Assembly (NCBI RefSeq): GCF_001280425.1
Contig: NZ_LIUF01000001.1
Coordinates: 786,945 to 850,944 of the forward strand
Length of the DNA: 64,000 nt
Source of the DNA: Haloarcula rubripromontorii
GTDB taxonomy: Archaea; Halobacteriota; Halobacteria; Halobacteriales; Haloarculaceae
Direction: 5' to 3'
Below are positions 42,895 to 51,914 of this stretch, one piece after another (within the stretch, counting starts at the first letter, position 1; each line of letters opens with the position of its first letter). A program made the translations under genes and the position numbers. The notes under the pieces are model-generated. The model had not been told where the DNA came from. It saw nothing but the letters and a program-made list of their open reading frames with translations, and did no database searches.

Positions 42895-44340
42895 TTACAG
42901 TCGCTGGCGAGAGACCAGCACCACCGTCAGCATGCCCAGCGTCCCGAGGACGGTCCACTCTCCATGGCGGTCGGTGACCGGTCGCGCAGTACCGACGCCG
43001 GCTCCGGACCCGTCCCCGGCGCTGGTCGCTGTAGCGGCGCTCTCGACCGCCGGCGCGGCGTTCATCGGCCGCTCAGTCGTGTCTGCCGACCCGCTCCGTC
43101 GCGGACCGAGGTCGGTGAGCGCGTCCATCGGGACCGGCGGCGCGTCGCCAGTGACGGCGTCCCGAACGAACGCGTCGAGGTCCGTCCCGGCGACGGAAGA
43201 CACCGTCTCGGCGAACAGCGCGAGAGTGACGCGGTCGTCCTGCTGCATCAGCCTGCCGAGGACGGCTTCGAACGTCTGGCGACCGTCGGTCGCCTGTCGG
43301 AGGCGGGCGTCGATGGCTGCGACGACGCGCGTTCCCTTGTGGTACTGCGGCCCGGGGCCGTCCCAGCTGTCGGGCTGTGTCAGATCGGCGGTTTCGTGGC
43401 GCTCGGTCGTGACCCTGTCCCGGAACCGGTCTTCGCCAATGTCGCCCGCGGCGTAGGTCAGCGCCGCCGTGTGGTAGTCGGCGCTGCCCTCTTCGAGCCA
43501 CACCATCGCCGGTGTCGACTCGAACGTCTGTCGGGTGTGGCGGTACTCGTGGACCCAGACGTTGACCGGGGAGCGGACGGGTTCCCCGGCGTTGACGATG
43601 ACGTCCGGCTCGCCGTTCGAGGGGGCGTACCCGCCGGACGCGAGTTCGTTCGGCGCGACAAACACGCGGACGTGGTTGTGGTCTCTCCCGGCGGTTGAGG
43701 CACGCTTCGCATGGCTGATAGCGTCTAGAATGGCGTCTCTCTCGGGTCGCAGCTCCGACGCTGCCGGGACGATGAGCGTGATTCGGTCGCCATCGACCGT
43801 CTTGGTTTCTGTCCCGTGGGGACCGATGTAGGCGGCTGTCCGGCCGGCGACACCGCTCTGACCGGGCGCGAGCGCGAGCGACTCGTTCCACGTCGGCCGC
43901 GGCCCGACGTGCCAGCGCCAGCGGGCACGCAGTGACACTTCCTGTCTGGCTAATAGCGTCCAGTTGCGGGTGTCGGCGGTCCGCTGGCCGAACGTCGTCG
44001 AGAGTCCGACTGGCACAGTGTAGGTCAACTGTGCTGTTCTGGCAGCACCGCTGAGACGCCAGCGGTCACCATCGGGGTGAAGTCCGTCAGCTCTGTGGAC
44101 TGTCGTCTCCGCCGGCGTCCGTACTGACAGTCCAGTGACGTGCCGTGGTCGCTTAATCGTCGCGGTCACCCGGACGTGACCGGTCTGGTTCGGCTCTCTG
44201 TCGATTGTGTACTCGACGGCAATCGAACTGTCGCCGCCGGGACTGCCCGGCTCTGGCGGTCCCGACTCGACACCGAGGGCGACCGGGGACGCGCAAACCA
44301 GAAAGAGACAAACCAGTCCTGTCAACAGCTGCGTTCTCAT
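42895..44340 (-). CDS. Secreted, C-terminally anchored HEXXH metallopeptidase
   Basis: The product has 481 aa. A Sec signal (LLTGLVCLFLVCASPVALGV) precedes a beta-rich domain. The gluzincin motif is HEYRH in NVWVHEYRHTRQTF, with the third ligand Glu 23 residues later in WLEEGSADYHTAAL, as in the M1/M61 clan. A C-terminal Ala/Thr/Ser-rich stalk ends in a membrane helix (TVLGTLGMLTVVLVS) and a basic tail. It would act outside the cell on peptides; the substrate is unknown. Family placement below clan level is uncertain. Confidence 0.78.
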   Translation of the reverse strand: MRTQLLTGLVCLFLVCASPVALGVESGPPEPGSPGGDSSIAVEYTIDREPNQTGHVRVTATIKRPRHVTGLSVRTPAETTVHRADGLHPDGDRWRLSGAARTAQLTYTVPVGLSTTFGQRTADTRNWTLLARQEVSLRARWRWHVGPRPTWNESLALAPGQSGVAGRTAAYIGPHGTETKTVDGDRITLIVPAASELRPERDAILDAISHAKRASTAGRDHNHVRVFVAPNELASGGYAPSNGEPDVIVNAGEPVRSPVNVWVHEYRHTRQTFESTPAMVWLEEGSADYHTAALTYAAGDIGEDRFRDRVTTERHETADLTQPDSWDGPGPQYHKGTRVVAAIDARLRQATDGRQTFEAVLGRLMQQDDRVTLALFAETVSSVAGTDLDAFVRDAVTGDAPPVPMDALTDLGPRRSGSADTTERPMNAAPAVESAATATSAGDGSGAGVGTARPVTDRHGEWTVLGTLGMLTVVLVSRQRL

Positions 44341-44485
44341 AGCTCTGGGTGCTGCCGAATGCTACGCGACAACCAGCGAGTGGCGGTAAAATGTGTGCCG
44401 GTGAAAATCTCAAAGGTAATAACAGGCCGTGTACCTCGGACACGGGGTCGCAAGCGTTTTGCCAGCGGCCACGTTATCCCCTGAT

Positions 44486-44938
44486 ATGGCCGACTGTCCG
44501 CTCGCAGACGACTGTCCCAAATTCACCGAACGAATCCAGGGGATGGGCTGTACCCACTACGGCGACCGCGGCGGTGCCGAGTGGTGCAATCACTACAATC
44601 AGCCGATCTCGGAACTCAAGAGCCAGCCGGTCAAGATGGGCGAGGAGGTCACCGTCGACGTCGAAGACATCCACGAGAGCGGGGCCGGTGTCGGGCGGAC
44701 CGAGGACGGCTTCATCATCATGGTCGATGGCGTGCTCCCGCCGGCTCGCTCGCTCGTCAAAGTGACGAACGTCCACTCGAACCACGCCCGGGCCGAGGAA
44801 ATCGAGCGCCTAGAGATGGACGAAGCACCGTCCGAAGCCGAATCCGGTGAGAGCGACGCCGAGACCGACGAGACGGACGACGACCCCGACGATGACGGCC
44901 GCCGTCTCGGAAGCCGGGACAACTTCTGGGGCAGCTAG
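44486..44938 (+). CDS. TRAM-domain protein with N-terminal cysteine motif
   Basis: The product has 150 aa. The N-terminus is Cys/His-rich (CPLADDCPKF, CTHYGDRGGAEWCNHY), a possible metal site. Residues about 50-110 are a TRAM beta barrel (PVKMGEEVTVDVEDIHESGA to GFIIMVDGVLPPARSLVKV), a nucleic-acid-binding fold found on tRNA-modifying enzymes and small archaeal RNA chaperones. The tail is acidic. RNA binding is the likely role. The ATG at 44486 starts the cysteine motif. Confidence 0.88.
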   Translation: MADCPLADDCPKFTERIQGMGCTHYGDRGGAEWCNHYNQPISELKSQPVKMGEEVTVDVEDIHESGAGVGRTEDGFIIMVDGVLPPARSLVKVTNVHSNHARAEEIERLEMDEAPSEAESGESDAETDETDDDPDDDGRRLGSRDNFWGS

Positions 44939-45000
44939 GACAGTCAGTCGAATCGTTTGCGAGCGGGACTTCTTTGAGCCAGTCAGTCCTTCCTGTCAGT

Positions 45001-45783
45001 ATGGATCTTGAACTCGATGGCAACGCAGCGCTGTGTACCGCCGCGACCAGCGGACTCGGACTCGCGAGCGCCGAAGCCCTCGCCGCCGAGGGCGCGAACG
45101 TCGCCGTCTGTGGCCGGACATCGGACCACGTCGACGCGGCCCGGGACCAACTCGAATCGGTCGGCGACGGCGACGTACTGGCCGTCGAGGCGGACATCAC
45201 CGACCCCGACCAGGTCGAGGCGCTCGTCGAGCAGACCGTCGACACCTTCGGCGGCCTTGACCACGTCGTCACCAGCGCGGGCGGTCCGGCCCCCGGCCCG
45301 TTCATGGAGACGACAGAGCGCGAGTGGTACAGCGCCTACGACCTGCTGGTGATGAGCGCCGTCTGGACCACCCGGACCGCCTACCCGTACCTCCGGGATT
45401 CCGAGGCCGGCACCATCGTCAACATCACGTCCCGCTCGGTCCGGGAGGTCATCGACGACCTGGTGCTGTCGAACGCCGTCCGCCGGGCCGTCATCGGCCT
45501 GATGAAGACGCAGGCCCGGGAGTTCGCGCCCGAGGTCCGCGTCAACGCCGTCCTCCCCGGCGCACACGAGACGCCCCGAATCGAGGAACTGGTCGAGGCC
45601 GCCGTCGAGCGCGGCGAGTACGACTCCTACGAAGAGGGTATCGAGTCGTGGTCCGACGCGCCCTTAGAGCGTGTCGGCCAGCCCGAGGAACTCGGCGACG
45701 TGGTCGCGTACCTCTCCTCGGCCCGCTCCTCCTACGTCACCGGAACGGCCATTCCGGTCGACGGCGGCTCGATGCGGAGCTAG
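45001..45783 (+). CDS. Atypical short-chain dehydrogenase/reductase
   Basis: The product has 260 aa. The Rossmann loop is TAATSGLGLASAEAL, followed by VVTSAGGPAPGP and INITSRS with the catalytic-region Ser. The usual YxxxK is replaced: the equivalent stretch is LSNAVRRAVIGLMK, giving Ser where Tyr is expected and Arg where Lys is expected. The C-terminus ERVGQPEELGDVVAYLSSAR and TGTAIPVDGG is normal. A subgroup of SDRs with LSN-R in this place exists, so the gene is probably functional but with altered chemistry. Confidence 0.88.
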   Translation: MDLELDGNAALCTAATSGLGLASAEALAAEGANVAVCGRTSDHVDAARDQLESVGDGDVLAVEADITDPDQVEALVEQTVDTFGGLDHVVTSAGGPAPGPFMETTEREWYSAYDLLVMSAVWTTRTAYPYLRDSEAGTIVNITSRSVREVIDDLVLSNAVRRAVIGLMKTQAREFAPEVRVNAVLPGAHETPRIEELVEAAVERGEYDSYEEGIESWSDAPLERVGQPEELGDVVAYLSSARSSYVTGTAIPVDGGSMRS

Positions 45784-45804
45784 CGGGCCTGGCCGTCGGT
45801 CCGG

Positions 45805-46797
45805 TCAGAAGCGCCCGTCGTCCCGCAGTTCTGCCACCACTTCCCGAACCCGCTGGGCCTCGTCTTTCGGGACGACGAGCGTGCGGTCGTCGAAGGACGC
45901 TATCACGAGGTCGTCGACGCCGACGGCGCTGACGTGGCCGTCGCTCGCCAGCACGTTCCCGTTGGCGTCGATGGTGACGGCCTCGCCCAGTACCGCGTTC
46001 CCGTCCCGGCTGTCGAGGACGCGCTCGAAAGCATCCCACGACCCTAGGTCGTCCCAGTCCAGCGCCGCCGGAACGACGAAGGCGTTCTCGGCGTCTTCGA
46101 GCACAGCGTAGTCGACACTCACCGGGTCGACAGCGCCGAACGCCGCATCGGCGTCCTCGTCGAGTCGCTCGACCATGGATGCAAGCGGCGAGGACGCCGC
46201 GGCCGACAGGAGGGCGGTCGGCGTCCACGCGAACAGGCCGGCGTTCCAGTAGAACCCCTCCCGGACGTACTCCGTCGCGGTCTCCCGGTCGGGCTTTTCG
46301 TGGAACGTCTCGACCGGCGCGAACCCGTTCTCGGACTCGCCGGGCTTGATGTAGCCGTAGCCGGTCGCTGGCCGGTCCGGCTCGATGCCGACGGTGACGA
46401 GTCCCTCGGTTTCCACTGCGACTCGCGCGGCCGTCCGTGTAACTGTCTCGAACGGCCCCGAAATCCGGTGGTCGCTGGGCAGACACAACAGGACGCAGTC
46501 CCCGACCTGTTCACGGATGCGGTGGGCCGCGTACGCAAGCGCCGGCCCGGTATCTTTGGGTTCCGGTTCGGTCAACACTGCTGCATTCGGGACGCGCTCT
46601 CGGACCCCGTCGGCGAACGACTCCCGGGTCAGCACGTAGGTCTCGTCCGCGAATCCGACCCGGCCGACAGTCTCGGCGAGCAGCGACTCCTCGCCCCCGA
46701 ACGAGAGGAACTGTTTGGGCCGGTCGCTCCGGCTCGCCGGATACAGCCGTGTGCCGGTCCCGCCGGCCAGAATGAGCGCGACGATTGGTCGCTCCAT
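45805..46797 (-). CDS. Mannose-1-phosphate guanylyltransferase-like sugar nucleotidyltransferase
   Basis: The product has 330 aa. The nucleotide-binding signature LILAGGTGTRLYPASRSDRP, then KQF, and EPEPKDTGPALAYAA, LLCLPSDHRI, ATGYGYIKPG, FHEKPD and YWNAGLFAW match the ManC/GMP family. It would make GDP-mannose (or a related NDP-sugar) for glycoprotein or polysaccharide synthesis. The usual mannose-6-phosphate isomerase part is absent, as in other short forms. Confidence 0.9.
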   Translation of the reverse strand: MERPIVALILAGGTGTRLYPASRSDRPKQFLSFGGEESLLAETVGRVGFADETYVLTRESFADGVRERVPNAAVLTEPEPKDTGPALAYAAHRIREQVGDCVLLCLPSDHRISGPFETVTRTAARVAVETEGLVTVGIEPDRPATGYGYIKPGESENGFAPVETFHEKPDRETATEYVREGFYWNAGLFAWTPTALLSAAASSPLASMVERLDEDADAAFGAVDPVSVDYAVLEDAENAFVVPAALDWDDLGSWDAFERVLDSRDGNAVLGEAVTIDANGNVLASDGHVSAVGVDDLVIASFDDRTLVVPKDEAQRVREVVAELRDDGRF

Positions 46798-46879
46798 ACT
46801 CTGCGTTCAGCCGGCCGGTGCTAAAGTGTTGTACTGGCGACCGAGGTAAAGACCGGCCGAACCCACTGCCGGCAGCGAC

Positions 46880-47164
46880 TTACCACGTCTCTATCGTGCC
46901 GTCCCTGATGTCCTCGACACAACCCTGGCAGTCCGGGTTCTCCGCGTCGTAACACACTGGCCGCCGCTTCTCGTCCATCGACACCGCGCGGTACTCGGCG
47001 TGGCGGCGGCAGACGATGCGGGCCCGCCCCTCCTCGTCTCTGGGCAGGCCGGCCTCCGCCGACCGCTTGCCGTTCTGATAGGCCTTCTTGGCGTCGGAGA
47101 GTTGCTGCTCGGCCGACCGCAGGGTCTTCCTGATGAACCGCGCGAGTCGCTCGTCGTCGGCCAT
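46880..47164 (-). CDS. Small Cys-containing haloarchaeal protein
   Basis: The product has 94 aa. It starts MADDERLARFIRKTLRSAEQ with a basic helix, has GLPRDEEGRARIVCRRHAEY in the middle, and ends VCYDAENPDCQGCVEDIRDG, a cysteine cluster that may bind a metal. I recall this as a haloarchaea-specific family (labelled DUF7091 I believe). It is divergent from rpa. Function unknown. Confidence 0.8.
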   Translation of the reverse strand: MADDERLARFIRKTLRSAEQQLSDAKKAYQNGKRSAEAGLPRDEEGRARIVCRRHAEYRAVSMDEKRRPVCYDAENPDCQGCVEDIRDGTIETW

Positions 47165-47307
47165 GACGGCTGTTGTGTCCGCCGACAAATCAATCTTCTC
47201 GCGTTTCCCGGATTTCACTTTCACTCCGCTGGGCGAGTGTTTATAACCGAAGGCGACCAACCTTCGATTGTCTCCCAACGAAAACCAGGCGGAGACAGTG
47301 AAAGCCA

Positions 47308-48252
47308 ATGACTGAGTCAGATTTGCGTACCCACGCGACAGAGATACACGAGCAGTTTTCCGACCAGCTAGAGATCGATGTCGACGACGTCGTCGAGCGC
47401 CTCGACACGCTGGTAAACGATTATCAGGTCCCCATCAGCGAGGCCCGCCGGAGCGTCGTCAACACGTACCTCGACGAGGCCGGCATGGACCGCGACCAGC
47501 TGGGCGGCGGCGATGGCGGCGGCAACGAGCAGGTGAACGTTGCTGACGTCGACGCCCCCGAGGAGTGGGTCGACGTCCGCGCGACGGTCGTCGAACTCTG
47601 GGAGCCACGCGCCGACGCCGTGGCCCAGGTCGGCTTGCTGGGCGACGAGACGGGCACGATCAAGTTCACGAAGTGGTCGAAGTCCGACCTCCCATCGCTC
47701 GAAGAAGGCAAGTCCTACGCCCTGCGCAACGTCGTCACCGACGAGTACCAGGGCCGCTTTTCCGTGAAGCTCAACCGGACGACCACTATCGAGGAACTCG
47801 ACGAAGCAATCGAGGTCGGCGACGACAGCGTCGAGGCCGACGGCGCGCTGGTCGACATCCAGTCGGGCTCCGGGCTCATCAAGCGCTGTCCGGAGGACGA
47901 TTGCACACGCGTCCTGCAGAACGGCCGCTGCAACGAACACGGCGAGGTCGAAGGCGAGTTCGACCTCCGCATCAAGGGCGTTCTCGATGACGGCGAGGAA
48001 GTCACCGAGGTTATCTTCGACGAGGACGCGACCGAGGAACTGACCGGTATCGCCCTCGAAGAAGCGAAGGAGATGGCGATGGACGCGCTCGATACGACCG
48101 TCGTCGCAGACGAGATGCGACAGAAGATCCTCGGCCGCTACTACCGCGTTCAGGGGCCGACCTTCGGCCGCTACTTGCTCGCCGACGAGCAGGAGCGACT
48201 GACCGGGGCCGTGGATGCAGATGAAATCCTCATCAAAGCGAGGTCGATCTAA
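47308..48252 (+). CDS. rpa3: Replication protein A, single-stranded DNA binding (Rpa3-like)
   Basis: The product has 314 aa. An N-terminal helical domain (1-60) is followed by a Gly-rich linker, an OB fold (EEWVDVRATVVELWEPRADA to TIKFTKWSKSDLPSLEEGKS), a second OB-like segment with a zinc finger (CPEDDCTRVLQNGRCNEHG) and a C-terminal region. The length and the directly following partner gene match the Haloferax rpa3-rpap3 operon. It coats ssDNA in replication and repair. GTTTATAACC at about 47230 is a likely promoter. Confidence 0.93.
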   Translation: MTESDLRTHATEIHEQFSDQLEIDVDDVVERLDTLVNDYQVPISEARRSVVNTYLDEAGMDRDQLGGGDGGGNEQVNVADVDAPEEWVDVRATVVELWEPRADAVAQVGLLGDETGTIKFTKWSKSDLPSLEEGKSYALRNVVTDEYQGRFSVKLNRTTTIEELDEAIEVGDDSVEADGALVDIQSGSGLIKRCPEDDCTRVLQNGRCNEHGEVEGEFDLRIKGVLDDGEEVTEVIFDEDATEELTGIALEEAKEMAMDALDTTVVADEMRQKILGRYYRVQGPTFGRYLLADEQERLTGAVDADEILIKARSI

Positions 48253-48867
48253 ATGGCGAGTACACCTACCCGCGAGGTCGCACGGCGCGTCTTCGCACGC
48301 GAGTTCAACGACGCGAGTTACACGTTCAAGGAATCCGACGACGACCGCGCGCCGGTGTACGTCCTCCTGCCGACCGGCCAGCGCGCTAACCGCGTGTTCT
48401 TAGTCGGCACCCTCACCGAGACCGAGGACGTCGGCGAGGACAGCGAGTACTGGCAGGGACGGGTTGTCGACCCCAACGGCGACACGTTCTTCATGTACGC
48501 CGGGCAGTACCAGCCCGACGCGGCGTCGATGCTGCGCGAACTGGAGCCGCCGGCCTACGTCGCCGTCGTCGGCAAGCCACGCACCTACGAGACCGACGAG
48601 GGCGAAGTGAACGTCTCGATTCGGCCCGAGTCTATCTCGGAAGTCGACGAGGCGACGCGGGATCGCTGGGTCGTCGAAACGGCCGAGCGAACCCTCGACC
48701 GGGTCAAGCGGTACAAGGAGGCCGACATGGAGGACCCGGCCGTCGACGAGTACATTGCGATGGCCGACGAGGAGTACGACCAGCTCTCAATCGAGAACTA
48801 CCGGCAGTCGGTCGTCGGTGCGCTGGAGAGCCTACAGGACGAGCAGGCCGAAGCCAGCGCGGACTGA
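48253..48867 (+). CDS. rpap3: RPA-associated protein (Rpap3-like)
   Basis: The 204-aa product belongs to the COG3390 type. It starts STPTREVARRVFAREFNDAS, contains an OB-fold core (RVFLVGTLTETEDVGEDSEY, WQGRVVDPNGDTFFMYAGQY) and a helical C-terminus. The ATG is the first base after the rpa stop, so both are made from one mRNA in fixed ratio. In Haloferax the equivalent protein binds its cognate RPA. Confidence 0.92.
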   Translation: MASTPTREVARRVFAREFNDASYTFKESDDDRAPVYVLLPTGQRANRVFLVGTLTETEDVGEDSEYWQGRVVDPNGDTFFMYAGQYQPDAASMLRELEPPAYVAVVGKPRTYETDEGEVNVSIRPESISEVDEATRDRWVVETAERTLDRVKRYKEADMEDPAVDEYIAMADEEYDQLSIENYRQSVVGALESLQDEQAEASAD

Positions 48868-48868
48868 A

Positions 48869-48890
48869 TCCGGCCGGCGGCTTTTTTCGG
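48869..48890 (+). terminator. Terminator of the rpa operon
   Basis: A CCGGCCGG-type GC-rich stretch is followed by T6 (48882-48887) directly after the rpap stop. Confidence 0.6.
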
Positions 48891-48898
48891 GACAGACG

Positions 48899-49327
48899 TT
48901 ACGGCTCCAGTAGCTCGATTCGGTTCCCTTCAGGGTCGACAACGAACATGATTGTCGTCCCGCTCTCGGTCGTCTGCGGGCCGCTGAGTGTCTCGACATC
49001 GTCGGGCAAGCGGTCGGCAACAGCGTCGAGGTCGTCGACTTCCAGCCCGGGGTGGGTCGCCCCCGGTCGATTGAGGTCGGGATCGGGCATTTCCTCGCCC
49101 TCGGGCTCGTATGTCGCCAGTTCCAAGCGCGCGTCGCCAGCGTCAAGATGTACCAGTTCGGCACTGGCTCCCTCGATGTCGACGGCGGTTCCGAACGCCT
49201 CGCCACCGACGGCAAAGCGCGTCAGTACGTCAAGTCCAAGCACGTCGCGATAGAACTCGACGGCGCGGTCCAGGTTGCTGACGATGATGCCGAAGTGGTG
49301 AGCGGTTGCGTCGATGTCTGTCGCCAT
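48899..49327 (-). CDS. VOC-family (glyoxalase-like) protein
   Basis: The product has 142 aa. TAHHFGIIVSNLDRAVEFYR with the first metal His, AELVHLDAGDARLELATYEP, GATHPGLEVDDLDAVADRL and TIMFVVDPEGNRIELLEP with the last Glu are typical of vicinal-oxygen-chelate enzymes such as methylmalonyl-CoA epimerase or glyoxalase I. The reaction cannot be assigned from sequence alone. It is convergent with the rpa operon. Confidence 0.85.
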   Translation of the reverse strand: MATDIDATAHHFGIIVSNLDRAVEFYRDVLGLDVLTRFAVGGEAFGTAVDIEGASAELVHLDAGDARLELATYEPEGEEMPDPDLNRPGATHPGLEVDDLDAVADRLPDDVETLSGPQTTESGTTIMFVVDPEGNRIELLEP

Positions 49328-49416
49328 CTCTGTCCGGAACGGGGGTCGGCCGGCTGTTAAATCACAGCGGTTCGAGCGTTGCCAGTGGCACGCGCCGGTG
49401 GTAGCGTCTGACAAAC

Positions 49417-49425
49417 GATTAAATA
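49417..49425 (+). promoter_or_regulatory. TATA box of the CdrL-like gene
   Basis: GATTAAATA is centred about 31 nt before the ATG at 49452, implying an almost leaderless mRNA. Confidence 0.55.
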
Positions 49426-49451
49426 CGTTGCTGCTAAAACAGTACATAACT

Positions 49452-49886
49452 ATGGGCAACAAAAACAAGACGATCTCCTTTCGCGTCAGCGAGGACAAAT
49501 TCGAAACCCTCCGCGAAATCGCTGAGGAGCGCGATATCTCGCTCTCTGCAGTTTTCCGGGACTACGTCGACACGCTCGTCTCCCACGACGGCCAGGTGAA
49601 GGTCGCGCCGGAACACGAGTTCGAGGACGACGCAACCGAGACCAGCACCGAGAGCTTCCCCCCGAAGGTCGAAGTTCCGAAGAGCTTCGTCCGCGAACAC
49701 GAGCGGCTCGAACTCGAAGCCGAGCACCTCCGGGAACAACTGGAAGAACACAAGCGCTACGTCACGAAGCTCCGGCAGCAACTCGACGAGATGGACCAGG
49801 ACGAGGTCATCCACCTCGAAGACCTCGACCAGGGCGAGGAGGACGACGCCTCCTACCGCATCGGCAGTTTCGACGACTTAGAGTAA
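49452..49886 (+). CDS. Ribbon-helix-helix regulator with coiled coil, CdrL-like
   Basis: The product has 144 aa. The N-terminus NKTISFRVSEDKFETLREIA is a MetJ/Arc ribbon-helix-helix domain (beta strand then two helices), followed by an acidic linker and a long coiled coil (about 85-125, EHERLELEAEHLREQLEEHK). Length and design match CdrL, the haloarchaeal protein linked to control of the cdrS-ftsZ2 cell-division operon. I assign it by resemblance only. The end overlaps the convergent gene by 9 bp. Confidence 0.72.
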   Translation: MGNKNKTISFRVSEDKFETLREIAEERDISLSAVFRDYVDTLVSHDGQVKVAPEHEFEDDATETSTESFPPKVEVPKSFVREHERLELEAEHLREQLEEHKRYVTKLRQQLDEMDQDEVIHLEDLDQGEEDDASYRIGSFDDLE

Positions 49887-50330
49887 TCGCTGGCGTTTCT
49901 GTTGCACGTCTTCGGCCACGTCGTCGCGCCCATCGACGTCGGCCAGGGTTTCCACGGCTTCTAACGTTCTGACGGAGTTATCGAGGAAGGAGAGCACGTC
50001 ACCCGGATAGGCATACAGCATGTAGTCGTCGCTCATCACGTCGACGATGGCGTCCGGTCCCATCCCCTGCTCGCGCAGTTCCAGCAGGTACGAGATGAAC
50101 TTCCGCTCGGCACAGCCACAGTGGGGGTTGGCCTCACAGTCACAGTCCAGAAAGTCTTCAGCGAAATCGAGCACCCGCTCTCTGGAGGCCTCGTCGAGCT
50201 TTGCCAGCCCCTCGCCCTGAAAGAGGATGTCCAGCGTCGCACCCTTGAACGCGCCCTTCGGGAAGCTCGTCTCTAGCTGGGAGGCGAGCTGCTGGTGGTT
50301 CTTGACGTAGATTTTGTCTGTGATGGCCAC
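49878..50330 (-). CDS. Conserved haloarchaeal protein with CDC-HCGC cysteine motif (DUF5814-like)
   Basis: A 150-aa soluble protein. AITDKIYVKNHQQLASQLET and FPKGAFKGATLDILFQGEG precede FLDCDCEANPHCGCAERKFI, four or five clustered cysteines and a His that could hold zinc or iron-sulfur. DAIVDVMSDDYMLYAYPGDV follows. The family is common in haloarchaea; I believe it is DUF5814 but cannot confirm. No function is known. Confidence 0.75.
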   Translation of the reverse strand: MAITDKIYVKNHQQLASQLETSFPKGAFKGATLDILFQGEGLAKLDEASRERVLDFAEDFLDCDCEANPHCGCAERKFISYLLELREQGMGPDAIVDVMSDDYMLYAYPGDVLSFLDNSVRTLEAVETLADVDGRDDVAEDVQQKRQRLL

Positions 50331-50499
50331 GCGTAGGGACTTCTACGCCTCGGCCGTGTAAAAGCGTCTCGAAGCGGTCGAGGTCTCTGGCTGCCGCTTG
50401 CCGTCTCTCTGCTGTCACGCGCTCCCATGACTCACTGGTTCCCCGATTCGTAACGTATTTCTGTTCCAGCGGAATATCTACGGATGCTTCAGCAAGCGT

Positions 50500-50571
50500 G
50501 TCCGGGTTGGGGTAGTGGTATCCTTCAGCCTTGTGGTGGCTGAGACGTGGGTTCAATTCCCGCACCCGGAC
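50500..50571 (+). tRNA. tRNA-His(GUG)
   Basis: Acceptor TCCGGGT/ACCCGGA with the encoded G-1 (50500) facing C73, anticodon stem CAGCC/GGCTG, loop TTGTGGT with anticodon GTG, and T arm GTGGG-TTCAATT-CCCGC. No intron; CCA not encoded. Confidence 0.96.
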
Positions 50572-50669
50572 TGTATCAAGTTTTTAACATTTAACGTGGG
50601 GATATCAGCACGATTAGTCTCATTTTCACTATACTAGTATTTACTATCCACCTCATAGTTATCTATAGT

Positions 50670-51515
50670 GTGACAGAACACGAATGTCCTGCTTGCGGCC
50701 GGATGTTCGACAGTCGGCGTGGCCTTTGAGTGCATCACAGCCGCGTCCACGACGAGCGGTTACCGAATAGGGAGTGCAACCACTGCGGAGACTCCTTCTA
50801 TTGTGAGTCTGCCCGTACCTACTGTTCTGAGGACTGCCACGATGCCGCCGTATCGTACGAAGGAGAAGCGAATCCGAATTTTTCGGATGCAACGGAGCAG
50901 ACGAACTGCGAGGTCTGTGACGCTGAGTTCGAGTACTATCCATCAGAAAAAGGCGGCGTGTACTGCCCTGACTGTGTCGAGAATGTGGCGTGGCGCGACC
51001 CACCACAAATCTCTGGGACTGCACACCACTCGTGGTCCGGTGGCAAACTATCGGTCTCCTGTGACGTTTGTGACGCCCGTGTTGAACGATATCCGAGTCA
51101 GATCCAGAGTGAAGTCATCCTCTGCAGCCGCGAGTGCCACGCCGAGTGGCTCTCGGAGGCGTTCACCGGTGACGGACATCCGAACTGGCGCGGCGGTGGC
51201 GTCGGCGACTACGGGCCGGGCTGGCGGGCAGTGCGCGAACGAGCCTTAGAGCGGGACGACCACGCCTGCGTCCTGTGTGGTGCTGACGCCGACGAGCTGG
51301 GGCGGAACCCGGATGTGCACCACATTGTGCCGGTCCGGCTGTTCGCCGCGCTGCCGGTACTCGCGGTTCGGGACGCACACACGCTGGACAACGTTGTCTC
51401 GCTCTGTCCGGGCTGTCACCGGCGAGCAGAGTTCGGACGGGTCTCGCGGACGGAACTGCGGTGGCGGGCCGGAATCCCCCGGACGGACGCCCCTGCCTCT
51501 GGTGTGCCGGCGTAA
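50670..51515 (+). pseudogene. Zinc-finger / HNH endonuclease gene interrupted by an in-frame TGA
   Basis: From GTG 50670 the frame encodes VTEHECPACGRMFDSRRGL, then TGA at 50727-50729, then VHHSRVHDERLPNRECNHCG onward. The first part plus VHHSRVH makes a complete C2H2 finger, so the stop cuts through it; CGA to TGA is the simplest change. Downstream are several CxxC modules (CNHCGDSFYCES, CEVCDAEFEYYP, CDVCDARVERYP) and an HNH domain (RDDHACVLCGADADELGRNP, DVHHIVPVRLF, LDNVVSLCPGCH). Translation could restart at GTG 50730, giving 261 aa with the nuclease domain intact. The AT-rich upstream region (50572-50669) differs from its surroundings, suggesting acquired DNA. Confidence 0.78.
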
Positions 51516-51553
51516 CCGGAACCTACACAATCGGTCCCGCCGCCCGTGTTGGT

Positions 51554-51832
51554 ATGTCACCAACTGTCGACGAACTGCGGAACGAGATCCGCGAGGCTGT
51601 CGGGCGGTACGAACGGCCGGTCTCGACTGCGTTCACCAAGGAAGCGCTGGCGGCGATCTGTGAGGCTGTCGGATACGACATCGACACGGACCGACTCCCA
51701 TCGAAGCCACAGATGCGGGCGGGAATTCTCTGGCAAATCGGAGAGCAGGGGGACGACGACCCTGCGGACGCAGAGCGACCCTTCCGGAAGGGGGAACTCG
51801 AAGCGGTCGCCGCGGCGCTGGACACCGAGTAA
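51554..51832 (+). CDS. Small conserved haloarchaeal protein
   Basis: The product has 92 aa and is helical: SPTVDELRNEIREAVGRYER, VSTAFTKEALAAICEAVGYD, then RPFRKGELEAVAAALDTE. The pattern suggests a SAP-like or other small helical domain, which is a guess. It is a single gene after the HNH gene; no operon partner is obvious. Confidence 0.65.
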   Translation: MSPTVDELRNEIREAVGRYERPVSTAFTKEALAAICEAVGYDIDTDRLPSKPQMRAGILWQIGEQGDDDPADAERPFRKGELEAVAAALDTE

Positions 51833-51914
51833 CGATGTCCTCCGGTTAGCGTGCGGTTTCCAGTTGACCATCTGAATGCGGAAATATTTGCATCCCGACA
51901 GCGAACTAACCAGT

